Of a stretch of 64,000 nt of DNA, positions 46,706 through 54,752 are shown piece by piece. The notes under the pieces are model-generated. The model saw only the letters and a program-made list of their open reading frames with translations. It was not told the DNA's origin and searched no databases. The first letter of the stretch is position 1; the number at the start of each line of letters is the position of its first letter. Position numbers and translations under genes: made by a program. The DNA comes from an uncultured Aequorivita sp. GTDB taxonomy: Bacteria; Bacteroidota; Bacteroidia; Flavobacteriales; Flavobacteriaceae. The stretch is from positions 62,001 to 126,000 of the forward strand of contig CAKZLK010000059.1 in the NCBI GenBank assembly GCA_937125455.1, written 5' to 3'.

Positions 46706-48412
46706 ATGCAGCAGATTGATTGGATCGTTTTAATTGGAACCCTTCTTTTTATCGTGCTTTATGGCACATGGAAATCGCGCCAACACAAAGACGTAGACGA
46801 TTATTTAAAAGGAGGAAGCAACGCGCATTGGTGGACTATTGGCTTAAGTGTTATGGCTACTCAAGCTAGTGCTATTACCTTTCTTTCCACGCCGGGACAA
46901 GCTTTTCACGACGGAATGGGGTTTGTTCAGTTTTATTTTGGGCTTCCTATTGCAATGGTGATTATCTGTTTGGTTTTTATACCAATTTACCATAAACTCA
47001 ATGTTTATACAGCTTATGAATATTTAGAAAGCCGTTTCGATAAAAAAACGCGAACGCTCACCGCTATCCTATTTTTAATTCAACGCGGACTTGCCTGTGG
47101 CATTACCATTTTTGCACCTTCCATTATTCTCTCGGCAGTACTTGGATGGAACTTAGTTTATTTAAATATAATCATTGGTGTACTTGTAATTATTTACACT
47201 GTAAGTGGCGGAACGAAAGCTGTAAGCGTTACACAAAAGCAACAAATGGCAGTTATTTTCTTTGGAATGTTGATTGCCTTTTTATTGATCCTGAATTATT
47301 TACCTCTGGACATAACTTTTTCGAAAGCGCTTGAAATTGCTGGTGCCAATGGGAAAATGGACATACTCGATTTCTCATTCGATTTTGATAATCGATACAC
47401 CTTTTGGAGTGGAATTATTGGTGGAACTTTTTTGGCACTCTCCTATTTTGGAACCGACCAAAGCCAAGTACAGCGTTATCTTTCGGGAAGAAGTGTAAAA
47501 CAAAGCCAAATGGGCCTGATAATGAATGGACTGCTGAAAGTACCGATGCAGTTTTTCATTTTGCTAGTAGGGATTATGGTTTTCGTTTTTTATCAATTTA
47601 ATGCTTCACCACTGCATTTTAATCCCGCAGCAGTGAAGGACGTTAATAGTTCTGTGTATGCTGGGGAATACAAGGCTTTGGAAGTAAAAAAAGATGCAAT
47701 AGACAAAGAGCTTGCTGCAACACAAATTGATTATGCGAAAGCAGAAAACGAGCTTGAAAAACAAAACTATGTTCAAAAAATAAAAGAACTCAATGATTCC
47801 GAAAACAAGTTACGCGAACAATCAGTTACAATAATCAAAAAAGCAAATCCAAATGCGGAAACCAACGACAAGGATTATGTTTTCATCCACTTCATTTTAA
47901 CCAATCTTCCACGCGGACTGATTGGTTTGCTATTAGCGGTAATTTTGAGTGCAGCAATGTCCTCAACCGCTTCAGAATTGAATGCCTTGGGAAGCACTAC
48001 AGCTATTGACTTATACAAGAGAAACGTTCCCGGAAAACGGGAAAAGCACTATGTTACAGCTTCTCGTGGATTTACACTTTTATGGGGAATAGTTGCTATA
48101 ATAGTAGCTTGTTCTGCACATCTTTTCGACAATCTTATACAGTTGGTAAATATTATAGGTTCCATTTTCTACGGAAATGTTCTAGGGATTTTTCTACTTG
48201 CGTTTTTTATAAAATACGTTCGAGGCAAAGCTGTTTTTATTGCGGCGCTCATAACCCAAGTAATCATCATCTACTTCTGGTATATAGACCTTATGCCCTA
48301 TTTATGGCTGAACCTAGTGGGTTGTGCGTTGGTTATGGGAATTGCTATTTTACTACAAGTCCTATTACCGAAAAACGATAATACCGAAATAGTTCTTACA
48401 GAAAAGGTTTAA
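46706..48412 (+). CDS. Sodium:solute symporter (SSS/SLC5 family)
   Basis: The 568-residue protein has about 13 hydrophobic helices. SSS landmarks are present: WWTIGLSVMATQASAITFLS near the start (first core helix), GTDQSQVQRYLSGRS, and SAAMSSTASELNALGSTTAI, which resembles the Na2-site region. A strongly charged, coiled-coil-like insertion at about 315-392 (KKDAIDKELAATQIDYAKAE, KELNDSENKLREQ) interrupts the helices. Substrates of the family range from sugars to amino acids. The preceding PIG-L deacetylase suggests an amino sugar, but this is inference. The gene abuts the 36-residue peptide. Confidence 0.92.
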   Translation: MQQIDWIVLIGTLLFIVLYGTWKSRQHKDVDDYLKGGSNAHWWTIGLSVMATQASAITFLSTPGQAFHDGMGFVQFYFGLPIAMVIICLVFIPIYHKLNVYTAYEYLESRFDKKTRTLTAILFLIQRGLACGITIFAPSIILSAVLGWNLVYLNIIIGVLVIIYTVSGGTKAVSVTQKQQMAVIFFGMLIAFLLILNYLPLDITFSKALEIAGANGKMDILDFSFDFDNRYTFWSGIIGGTFLALSYFGTDQSQVQRYLSGRSVKQSQMGLIMNGLLKVPMQFFILLVGIMVFVFYQFNASPLHFNPAAVKDVNSSVYAGEYKALEVKKDAIDKELAATQIDYAKAENELEKQNYVQKIKELNDSENKLREQSVTIIKKANPNAETNDKDYVFIHFILTNLPRGLIGLLLAVILSAAMSSTASELNALGSTTAIDLYKRNVPGKREKHYVTASRGFTLLWGIVAIIVACSAHLFDNLIQLVNIIGSIFYGNVLGIFLLAFFIKYVRGKAVFIAALITQVIIIYFWYIDLMPYLWLNLVGCALVMGIAILLQVLLPKNDNTEIVLTEKV

Positions 48413-48415
48413 AAA

Positions 48416-48490
48416 CTAGTGTAGAAGCCCTATAGTTGCCATTGCAAAAGAAATACTATTATTCACAAATCCAATAGTGAAAACACTTCT
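48416..48490 (-). pseudogene. Decayed copy of the 3' end of the YCF48-like gene
   Basis: On the minus strand this segment reads SVFTIGFVNNSISFAMA and then a stop. It parallels the true C-terminus of the YCF48-like protein at 49192-50235 (GFFAIEFVNDSIAFASG). By eye, about 38 of 52 bases match between the remnant and the tail of that gene. No gene body is left, and the remnant abuts the next lipoprotein's stop. It is probably the vestige of a duplicated paralogue. Confidence 0.55.
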
Positions 48491-48491
48491 T

Positions 48492-49118
48492 CTATTCCAC
48501 TTTTATTTTTAGAGCATCGTAGGAATTGGAATCTATTCCAATTAATCCATATTTGGTTTCACCTGGATTTATCACAACACCATTAATATTATAAATCAAT
48601 AGTTCTGATTTAAAATTTGCATTGGCAGAGCTTGCAGCAATCATATTACCACCAGCAAGACCTGGTCCAAGAATTAAGCCTATAGGAAAGGAAGAGGTGC
48701 TTTCCTGATACCCATTACTTGAAGAACTGGATGTTGTTGTATAAAAATTTACAGGGGAAAGCAAGAGATAAAAAAGATAGGACGCGGGACTTTGCTTAAG
48801 CGTTTTAAAAACCTTTTCGTTTTCAAGAATCTGAACATCAGCTCCATTTTCGTAAGTCAATTTTATATCTTTTCCGAACATCACTTCTTTATCTGACTCA
48901 TTCGTTATTTTAACAGCAACTAATTTAATGCCTTTTTTGACCTCCTTTTTTGCATACTTTTTGTAGAGAAGATCATATTTATATTCCATTTTTATACCAT
49001 TATCGGCATTGTTAGATAGGTAGTTTATTATTTTTGGCTGAATTGTTTTATAGCCTGAAGCACAACTTGTTAATGAAATAATAGAAAGTAGAAGGAGAGT
49101 AATGTTTAAAATTTTCAT
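48492..49118 (-). CDS. Lipoprotein of unknown function
   Basis: The 208-residue protein has a lipobox ending at Cys19 (ISLTSC). The body contains beta-rich stretches (KKGIKLVAVKITNESDKEVM), a serine-rich loop (TTTSSSSSNGYQESTSSF), then a glycine-rich hydrophobic segment (PIGLILGPGLAGGNMIAASS), which could be membrane-associated. I do not recognise a family. It lies downstream of the YCF48-like gene on the same strand after 73 bases. Confidence 0.7.
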   Translation of the reverse strand: MKILNITLLLLSIISLTSCASGYKTIQPKIINYLSNNADNGIKMEYKYDLLYKKYAKKEVKKGIKLVAVKITNESDKEVMFGKDIKLTYENGADVQILENEKVFKTLKQSPASYLFYLLLSPVNFYTTTSSSSSNGYQESTSSFPIGLILGPGLAGGNMIAASSANANFKSELLIYNINGVVINPGETKYGLIGIDSNSYDALKIKVE

Positions 49119-49191
49119 TGGTTAGGTATAAATTTGGGATTCTTTTTACAAATGCAATGATAATATAATTCGTTAAAAAATTACTATAAAA

Positions 49192-50235
49192 TCATTTGTT
49201 GAAAACCAATTTGGAAATCCTATTATTCCCCGAAGCAAAGGCAATACTGTCATTCACAAATTCAATTGCGAAAAAGCCTTCTTTAGAAAGTTGCTTCCAA
49301 TTTTTACCACCGTCACCGCTAAAGGAAATACCTGGCGAACCTACTGCTACAATTCCCTGACCTTCAGTTCCGGGAATATATTTTACCGAAGAACGATAAC
49401 CAGGTTCTTTACCATTGGCAATCAGTTTCCATGTTTTTCCGCCATTTACGGTTACAGCTTTGTTTCCTTCATTAAAAGGTTTGTCTTCCCAGTTTCCACC
49501 AAAAATAATCCCGTTGTTTTCATCTCTAAAATCAATGCTAAAAATGCCTGTCATTGCTTTGCCTTGAATGATGGGTGTGTCAAAAATTTCCCACGTTTTA
49601 CCTTTATCTGTTGTGTGCAAAACACGTGATTTTCTTCCACCCGTTGCAATCCAAGCGTTATCGCCAAAAATTGCTATGTTGGAATTGCTTGCTGCAAAGG
49701 CTGCTTCACCTTTTTCAACTTTCGGGAGGTTATCGCAGGAAAGTTTTTTCCAAGTGTTTCCGCCGTCGCGAGTTATTATTACTGACATGCAATTCTCAAT
49801 GGGATCGCCAATGGCAATGCCTTCGTTTTCATTCCAAAATTTCATGGAATCATAAAAAACATTATCACCTTTTTCGGTATAAACTTCTTCAATATTGGTA
49901 GCATCAGTACCGTTGAAACCAATTTTATAAAGTACGGCAGGATTGGAAATACTTAAAACAAATACAGCGTCTTTATTAACAGCAATGGATCGAAAATGAA
50001 GCAACGAATCTCCATATTTTATAACGGCAAGTTTTGGAGTATCGCCATCTATAAGACCAACTTTCCCTTTGTCGGCGGCAAACCACACCCTGTTTTCGTC
50101 CAAAGGCTTAATGGCGCGAATGCTTAAACTATCTATAAAAACCGGAGTTATTTCTACTGAATTAAATTCCACTTCAGTTTTCTTTTCGCAGGAAAAAAGA
50201 ACAAATACAGCAAAGATTACAACTATAAAACGCAT
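49192..50235 (-). CDS. YCF48/BNR-repeat beta-propeller lipoprotein
   Basis: The 347-residue protein has a lipobox ending at Cys16 (FVLFSC), then repeated Asp-box motifs: ITRDGGNTWKKL, TTDKGKTWEIF, TVNGGKTWKLI and SGDGGKNWKQL, with WNENEGIAIGD-type connectors. This is the pattern of sialidase/sortilin-like and YCF48 propellers. Plant and cyanobacterial YCF48 assists photosystem II, but in Bacteroidetes the role is unknown, and names such as oxidoreductase or glycosyl hydrolase are used without evidence. A decayed copy of its 3' end lies at 48416-48490. Confidence 0.85.
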   Translation of the reverse strand: MRFIVVIFAVFVLFSCEKKTEVEFNSVEITPVFIDSLSIRAIKPLDENRVWFAADKGKVGLIDGDTPKLAVIKYGDSLLHFRSIAVNKDAVFVLSISNPAVLYKIGFNGTDATNIEEVYTEKGDNVFYDSMKFWNENEGIAIGDPIENCMSVIITRDGGNTWKKLSCDNLPKVEKGEAAFAASNSNIAIFGDNAWIATGGRKSRVLHTTDKGKTWEIFDTPIIQGKAMTGIFSIDFRDENNGIIFGGNWEDKPFNEGNKAVTVNGGKTWKLIANGKEPGYRSSVKYIPGTEGQGIVAVGSPGISFSGDGGKNWKQLSKEGFFAIEFVNDSIAFASGNNRISKLVFNK

Positions 50236-50310
50236 AGATTCAAATTTTTGGTAAAAATAGACATAACTTTAAACTAGAACGAATAAATTGAAAGTTCCAA
50301 AAGGTAAATT

Positions 50311-50338
50311 CTAAAATCTAAAATCTTACGTCTAAAAT
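50311..50338. repeat. Short tandem repeat (TCTAAAA type)
   Basis: TCTAAAATCTAAAATC followed by TCTAAAATT (broken by ACG) forms three degenerate units in the gap ahead of the RsmB-like gene. It is similar in style to the repeat at 7297-7334. No function is visible. Confidence 0.45.
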
Positions 50339-50343
50339 TGTGA

Positions 50344-50351
50344 TACCTTTG
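50344..50351 (+). promoter_or_regulatory. Bacteroidetes -7 element of the RsmB-like gene (TACCTTTG)
   Basis: An exact TAnnTTTG match whose 3' end lies 18 bases before the ATG at 50370. It overlaps an in-frame upstream GTG at 50340, which is therefore not the start. Confidence 0.6.
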
Positions 50352-50369
50352 CAACCGAAAACGCAGAAA

Positions 50370-51581
50370 ATGAAACTACACCGAAACTTAGTATTCGCCA
50401 CAATAGATTCTCTTGACTTGATCTTCAATGAAAACAAGCAAGCAGATAAAGTATTGAAAAACACATTGAAACGTGATAAACGCTGGGGCGCTCGCGACCG
50501 CGGTTTTATTGCTGAAACTACCTATGATATTGTTCGTTGGAAACGGCTGTATTCGGAAATTGCCGAAGTACGGGAACCTTTTGACCGTCCAAACCTTTTC
50601 AGATTATTTACAGTTTGGGCCACGCTTAATGGAATTGCCATCCCAGAATGGAAACAGTTTGAAGATACGCCAACCCGCAGAATTAAAGGAAGATTTGACG
50701 AGCTGTCAAAAATTAGAAAGTATCGTGAATCCATCCCTGATTGGCTGGATGACTTGGGACATAAAGAATTGGGCAAAAAATGGGATAAGGAAATTGCAGC
50801 TTTAAACCAACAAGCCGATGTAGTATTGCGTGTAAATACTTTAAAAACGACTGTTGAAAACCTTCAAAATGAATTAGCTGATTTAGAGATTGAAACCGAA
50901 GTTCTAAAAGGATATCCCGATGCCTTAAAGTTGAAAGAACGTGGAAACGTTTTCACAACCGATGCATTCAAAAATGGATTTTTTGAAGTGCAGGATGCTT
51001 CTTCGCAGAAAGTTGCAGAAATTCTCGATCCGAAACCTGGCATGCGTGTGATTGATGCTTGTGCTGGAGCTGGTGGTAAAAGTCTTCACATTGCAACTAT
51101 GATGGAAAATAAGGGGCAACTAATTTCGATGGATATTTATGAGAACAAGCTCAACGAACTGAAACGCCGTGCACGTAGAAATGATATTTTCAATATTGAA
51201 ACGCGCGTTATCGATTCCACGAAGGTGATAAAAAAATTAATTGACAAAGCCGATAAAGTTTTAATTGATGCGCCCTGCTCTGGTCTGGGTGTTCTGAAAA
51301 GAAATCCTGACGCAAAGTGGAAATTGCAACCAGAATTTATGGATAAGATTCGTGCAACACAAAGAGAACTGCTGGATAGCTATTCCCGAATGGTGAAGCC
51401 GGGTGGCCAATTGGTTTATGCCACGTGCTCTATTCTTCCTTCCGAAAATGAAATGCAAGTGAAAGCTTTTTTAGCTAGAGAAGAAGGTAAAAACTTTACA
51501 CTGTTGAGTGAAGAAAAAATTATGCCCAGCAAAAGCGGATTTGATGGGTTTTATATTTCATTACTTCAGAAAAAAGAGTAA
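50370..51581 (+). CDS. RsmB-family RNA (cytosine-5) methyltransferase
   Basis: From ATG 50370 the protein is 403 residues. A NusB-like helical domain occupies about 1-150, and the SAM-dependent methyltransferase domain has motif I DACAGAGGKSLHIA (about 227-240), the PCSG active site (Cys303) and TCS (Cys353) with both catalytic cysteines. The family methylates cytosine C5 in 16S rRNA (RsmB: m5C967) or tRNA; the exact target is not readable from the sequence. The gene is monocistronic with a clear terminator. Confidence 0.9.
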   Translation: MKLHRNLVFATIDSLDLIFNENKQADKVLKNTLKRDKRWGARDRGFIAETTYDIVRWKRLYSEIAEVREPFDRPNLFRLFTVWATLNGIAIPEWKQFEDTPTRRIKGRFDELSKIRKYRESIPDWLDDLGHKELGKKWDKEIAALNQQADVVLRVNTLKTTVENLQNELADLEIETEVLKGYPDALKLKERGNVFTTDAFKNGFFEVQDASSQKVAEILDPKPGMRVIDACAGAGGKSLHIATMMENKGQLISMDIYENKLNELKRRARRNDIFNIETRVIDSTKVIKKLIDKADKVLIDAPCSGLGVLKRNPDAKWKLQPEFMDKIRATQRELLDSYSRMVKPGGQLVYATCSILPSENEMQVKAFLAREEGKNFTLLSEEKIMPSKSGFDGFYISLLQKKE

Positions 51582-51602
51582 TTATTTTATTTAAAAAAAA
51601 AG

Positions 51603-51634
51603 AAAAGAGCGGGTAAAACCCGCTCTTTTTTTTA
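51603..51634. terminator. Bidirectional rho-independent terminator
   Basis: GAGCGGGT (51607-51614) pairs with ACCCGCTC (51618-51625) with an AAA loop, flanked by an A run and eight or more T. It separates the RsmB-like gene and the convergent T9SS protein. Confidence 0.93.
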
Positions 51635-51657
51635 AAATACTTTCAGTATTCAAAAAT

Positions 51658-54579
51658 TTATTCAACAATAATTCTTCCTGTTTTGAAGGATTTTGTGTTT
51701 GTTCCACCAACTTTCACAATATATACGCCACTGGCTGCTTCGCTCATATCAAGTTTAGCTTTATAAGCATCGCCTAACTTATCAATCATTTTCACTTTTA
51801 GCTGTTGGCCCAACATATTATAAACGGCTAGATATGTCGCACCGTCATAGGTTGTTGTAAAGTTTACTTCGTATTGTTTGTTCCCTTCGGTAGTAATTAT
51901 CAATTCGCCATTACGTACGGAAAAATCATCTACACCAAGCGTACCAATGTTAGCTGTGTAATCTTCTGTTTCACCAAAACTGGTTTCTTCACATGCATCA
52001 TTTGGGACAGGTCCATCCCAATTGGTTTTTGCACGCATACGATGCGGTCCTAATGCAGCTCCTGCTGGTACAACTAGATCCATAGTAACTGTATAAGTTC
52101 CTGAACCTTGACCAGAAGCAATCTCAACATTGTTTACAACAACCTCATTTGCTGTGAAAATAGAGTCATCATTGAAATCAATCCAAACTTTTACAAATTG
52201 ATCACCGTAACCAGTGGTAACGGTAAGTTCGTTTGTGCTATCTGGAGCTAGATTAGCAACTAAGTTCGTAAAATCGCCATAGCCTTCGCAAGCTGATGGA
52301 TTATTTATTTCTGCTACTGAAAATAATTGGAAACCATCTCCTAAAGAGCAATCCATACTTGGTTGGCATAAAATATTTTCAATCACGGTAGATACTGCAT
52401 CGTTAGATGTATTGACATCACCAGCCAAAGAAGTGGATACAGTTAAGTTATATGTTCCCAAAGCAGAAAAATCTGCCGTTTGAGTAAAACTATATGTCAT
52501 TTCTTGCTCAGAAGCTATCGGTCCAGCAAATGTTTCAACTACGGGTGTTCCACCATCTATTACATATTGCACATTAAAATTTGATTGTGTAGTAGCTCCA
52601 AAATTTTTGATTGTGGCGGTAATGGTTTCATTATTACCCAATCCTGACCCAGAAACTGGAGCCGTAATTTCTATTGCCCCAACATCATTTGCTACAAGGT
52701 TTGTAATATCCTTTGTGTACGGATCGTTAGCAGGAAATTCATCTCCAGATAAATTGGTTCTAACTTCTATTGAATAGGTTTGCCCAGAAGTTGACAAATC
52801 AACCGTTTGTGTGAAGGTATAGGTTGCGGTTGCTCCAGCTGCAATTGTACCATTAAAAGTTTCGGAAGCTTCTAAATTGCCATCCACACGAAGTTCCAAA
52901 GGAATATTGCTTTGTGGATTGGTTCCAAAGTTTCGTATACTTACTTCAACGGTTTCTGAGTTTGTCAAAATTCCATTCACTGGTTGAATTAGTGCATTAA
53001 CACCAACATCTTTTGCAAAACCTCCAGACAATGTAAAGGCCGCAATCTGTGTTCTCCAGTTATTATTTGATGAAAAATATTCAGCAGTATGCCAAAATGT
53101 GAAATTATCTGGATCCATTGTTAGATGTGAATAATCACCAAATCGATTGGTAAATGTTTGTACACCTGCACCTGGAATTATTTGTGTTTCTGCAACGGTC
53201 ATTTGTCCTAAAGGATCACCATTAAATCTTCCTGTATATCGAATTTCCGCTGGAAGTGTTGCGCTGGCAACGTTAAAGGCCAAGCCTATGTTTCCTGCTG
53301 CATCCATACCTGCGCTACCCATAAAACGGCTTTGGCCGTCAGCGGGTGCGTAGGTTCCTTCTTGAAAGATGGACCAAGGGTTTGAGGCATCATTTCGCAA
53401 TTCAATCCAATGAATTCCTGAAGTATCATTATTGTCTATATCTGTATTAAAAGTAATAACCCAGCTATTATGGTCCGTAAAACTGCGGTAGTTAGCAGCA
53501 TAGGAAATTACCCCCCCAATCATATCAATTTTTTGAGGTGTTCCCGGTTGGGCTACATCCCCTGAACCGAAAGGGGCAAAAACAGAATTAAAAGGATCCG
53601 TGGGGATTTCCAAAGGTGCTGAAATTGTTGAATTAGCAGTGTTTGCCCAATCCAAGTCAATTTCCCAAACTTTCAAATGGTCAAATGTCACTCCAGCCCA
53701 TCCATCGTCTTGAAGATAGGTTACATAACCTGGAGAATTCGCAGGAAAGTTTGTTCCCAATAGGTTTGCAGGCTCTGGGCTTAGAACAGTGTTTGTGTTT
53801 TGAGTTACTCCAGGAAGTGGGAATCCAACAATTTTAGGGTTAGCTCCACCAGCAAGCATTACGTCTCTTTCAACGGCATACACCTTATTTGTAGTTCCAA
53901 TATTCGCTGTTAGATAATAAGCATCATGCCATACACTATAGTGTGGGTAATCTGGAAAACTTCCGAAGGTATATTGATATACATTGTAAGCACCGGTTGG
54001 ATCGTTAGTGTCTGAAACGCCAATGGCGAGCGAATTTCCTGAAGAACCAAATTCACTTACAAACCAGCGATCCGCTAATTGGTCGTACATTACAATCGGG
54101 TCACCTGAATTTGAACCAATTCCCAAAAAAGTTCCCAGGGAAACAGGGCCTACTAGTAAGGTACCTGTTTTGCTGAAAATTTTTACAATGGAATTTACAG
54201 AGTGTACATAATGATTGGGACCAGCCGCACCTGTTGGATCGGGTGGTACAAAACCTGACTCAGAAGATGATGCTCCAATAAAATTTTGCTCTATGGCGCG
54301 GGTTTGGATTTCACCAAAATCTCTTTGAACGTTTTGGTCTATTCCAAAAGGCAATGCTCCTGCATTTACCTGTGGATTGTAACGTGATCTATTAGTAACC
54401 ACTTTAATATCTTTTACGCTCTGATTGTGCTCTTCTTCTTGAAGCGCATATTCACGTAAAGGGATTGTTTTTCCTATAAAAGTTCCGATGATAACCTCAT
54501 CTGGCGCATAAGTTTGTTGGGCATATAGCCCAATTCCGAATAATAGAAAGATTGCTAATAGTAATTTTTTTAATTTCAT
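51658..54579 (-). CDS. T9SS type A-sorted surface protein with CARDB-like and GEVED domains (copy B)
   Basis: The 973-residue exported protein starts with a signal peptide (MKLKKLLLAIFLLFGIGLYAQ). Residues about 90-520 form an unassigned beta domain (QNFIGASSSESGF, GPNHYVHSVNSIVKIFSK). Two tandem CARDB-like segments follow at about 520-740 (FGTNPQSNIPLELRVDG, FGATTQSNFNVQYVIDG), then a GEVED domain (VKVWIDFNDDSIF, ETEDYTANIG) at about 760-895. A T9SS type A tail (YNMLGQQLKVKM, AASGVYIVKVGG, GRIIVE) is the secretion and anchoring signal. It is a tandem paralogue of the gene at 54753-57671. The ligand is unknown; adhesion or surface scaffolding is plausible. Confidence 0.88.
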   Translation of the reverse strand: MKLKKLLLAIFLLFGIGLYAQQTYAPDEVIIGTFIGKTIPLREYALQEEEHNQSVKDIKVVTNRSRYNPQVNAGALPFGIDQNVQRDFGEIQTRAIEQNFIGASSSESGFVPPDPTGAAGPNHYVHSVNSIVKIFSKTGTLLVGPVSLGTFLGIGSNSGDPIVMYDQLADRWFVSEFGSSGNSLAIGVSDTNDPTGAYNVYQYTFGSFPDYPHYSVWHDAYYLTANIGTTNKVYAVERDVMLAGGANPKIVGFPLPGVTQNTNTVLSPEPANLLGTNFPANSPGYVTYLQDDGWAGVTFDHLKVWEIDLDWANTANSTISAPLEIPTDPFNSVFAPFGSGDVAQPGTPQKIDMIGGVISYAANYRSFTDHNSWVITFNTDIDNNDTSGIHWIELRNDASNPWSIFQEGTYAPADGQSRFMGSAGMDAAGNIGLAFNVASATLPAEIRYTGRFNGDPLGQMTVAETQIIPGAGVQTFTNRFGDYSHLTMDPDNFTFWHTAEYFSSNNNWRTQIAAFTLSGGFAKDVGVNALIQPVNGILTNSETVEVSIRNFGTNPQSNIPLELRVDGNLEASETFNGTIAAGATATYTFTQTVDLSTSGQTYSIEVRTNLSGDEFPANDPYTKDITNLVANDVGAIEITAPVSGSGLGNNETITATIKNFGATTQSNFNVQYVIDGGTPVVETFAGPIASEQEMTYSFTQTADFSALGTYNLTVSTSLAGDVNTSNDAVSTVIENILCQPSMDCSLGDGFQLFSVAEINNPSACEGYGDFTNLVANLAPDSTNELTVTTGYGDQFVKVWIDFNDDSIFTANEVVVNNVEIASGQGSGTYTVTMDLVVPAGAALGPHRMRAKTNWDGPVPNDACEETSFGETEDYTANIGTLGVDDFSVRNGELIITTEGNKQYEVNFTTTYDGATYLAVYNMLGQQLKVKMIDKLGDAYKAKLDMSEAASGVYIVKVGGTNTKSFKTGRIIVE

Positions 54580-54600
54580 ATTTTAATTTTTTGAAAGAGG

Positions 54601-54615
54601 CCTGTAAGATACAGG
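54601..54615. promoter_or_regulatory. Short hairpin in the leader of the copy B T9SS gene
   Basis: CCTGTA and TACAGG form a 6-bp inverted repeat around AGA, 21 bases upstream of the ATG at 54579. It could be a leader hairpin or a repressor half-site. No further evidence. Confidence 0.35.
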
Positions 54616-54651
54616 ATATATCTTATATAATTTTAACTACAAATCAATATT

Positions 54652-54687
54652 TTATTCAACAATAATTCTAAAGTTTAAAACTTTTTT
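54652..54687 (-). pseudogene. Vestigial T9SS sorting tail (third paralogue remnant)
   Basis: The minus-strand reading KKVLNFRIIVE followed by TAA resembles the KSFKTGRIIVE end of copy B. Nineteen bases (54651-54669) are identical to 51657-51675 at the end of copy B. No upstream gene remains, since a terminator hairpin (54702-54728) precedes it. It is likely what is left of a deleted or recombined third tandem copy. Confidence 0.6.
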
Positions 54688-54692
54688 TTAGT

Positions 54693-54728
54693 TAAAAAAA
54701 AACCGTCCCAAATTAATTTTGGGACGGT
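54693..54728 (-). terminator. Rho-independent terminator of T9SS copy A
   Basis: ACCGTCCCAAA (54702-54712) pairs with TTTGGGACGGT (54718-54728) around TTAAT, followed on the minus strand by a run of nine or more T. It ends transcription of the gene at 54753-57671. Confidence 0.9.
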
Positions 54729-54752
54729 AACTTTATGAAAATTGCTTTTAAA

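Noticed and set aside
50340-50369. GTG at 50340 as start of the RsmB-like protein.
   Set aside because: The promoter -7 element overlaps this stretch, so it is upstream of transcription; the ATG at 50370 fits.
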